From the NCBI RefSeq assembly GCF_000597725.1, contig NZ_JFBL01000021.1, forward strand, positions 1 through 36,055: DNA of 36,055 nt, written 5' to 3'. Source of the stretch: Sulfurospirillum arcachonense DSM 9755. Its GTDB lineage: Bacteria > Campylobacterota > Campylobacteria > Campylobacterales > Sulfurospirillaceae. Position numbers and translations under genes: made by a program. Below the pieces are notes generated by a model, which ran no database searches, was not told the DNA's origin, and saw only the letters and a list, made by a program, of their open reading frames with translations. This document shows positions 36,052 through 36,055 of this stretch, piece by piece; position 1 is the stretch's first letter, and each line of letters begins with the position of its first letter.

Positions 36052-36055
36052 TTTA

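Overview
The window is AT-rich (roughly 30% GC by eye), densely coding, and reads as a chromosomal segment of a Campylobacterota (epsilonproteobacterial) species, probably a marine, Sulfurimonas- or Arcobacter-like organism. The main evidence is the run tgt / RCK-domain protein / aroB / MscS channel / mtaB / FtsH-like ATPase / short BioV-type esterase. From memory, this closely matches a conserved block in Helicobacter pylori and relatives. The BioV-type esterase, the family of the cytosolic RCK-C protein and the style of the FtsH-like paralogue point the same way. No rRNA, tRNA, CRISPR array, IS element or phage gene was seen.

Region 1 (1-6932) looks like a c-di-GMP-controlled surface adhesin module. 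The C-terminal 949 residues of a giant type I-secreted RTX adhesin (cadherin/VCBS-like repeats, a PA14 domain, RTX repeats, T1SS tail) converge across a perfect 18-bp hairpin terminator on a minus-strand operon. That operon encodes a TolC-type outer-membrane channel, a LapG-type cysteine protease and a LapD-type membrane receptor with degenerate GGDEF and EAL domains. The adhesin N-terminus and the ABC and membrane-fusion exporter subunits would lie outside the window. Further upstream on the same strand are tgt and an OmpA-type envelope protein.

Region 2 (9326-16868) is a plus-strand operon of the RCK-C protein, aroB, an MscS-family channel, mtaB, a FtsH-like AAA protein whose HEXXH zinc motif is lost, and bioV. 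Several genes overlap or have only short gaps. The one larger gap (13407-13491) may hold a dispersed repeat.

Region 3 (16873-23124) is an RND multidrug-efflux operon: a TetR regulator, a TolC-type outer-membrane protein, a short periplasmic adaptor and an AcrB-type pump. It starts from a perfect consensus sigma-70 promoter with a palindromic operator at the expected transcription start. mogA follows.

Region 4 (23125-24656) is loosely packed. It holds an eroded pseudogene, two hairpin terminators, a small NifX-like protein and an unrecognised single-TM coiled-coil protein.

Region 5 (24657-30325) is a minus-strand cluster: valS, metN, metI, metQ and a DedA-family protein, tightly spaced, so amino-acid charging is co-directional with methionine uptake.

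Region 6 (30507-36055), plus strand, holds separately promoted housekeeping and sensory genes: a TIGR01777-type epimerase, a UvrD/Rep helicase, an exported rhodanese and a dCache methyl-accepting chemotaxis protein.

Over the whole window the palindrome TACATGTA occurs 13 times by eye, against about 1.5 expected from base composition, and most copies are inside genes. This is the strongest signal that gene annotation does not explain.
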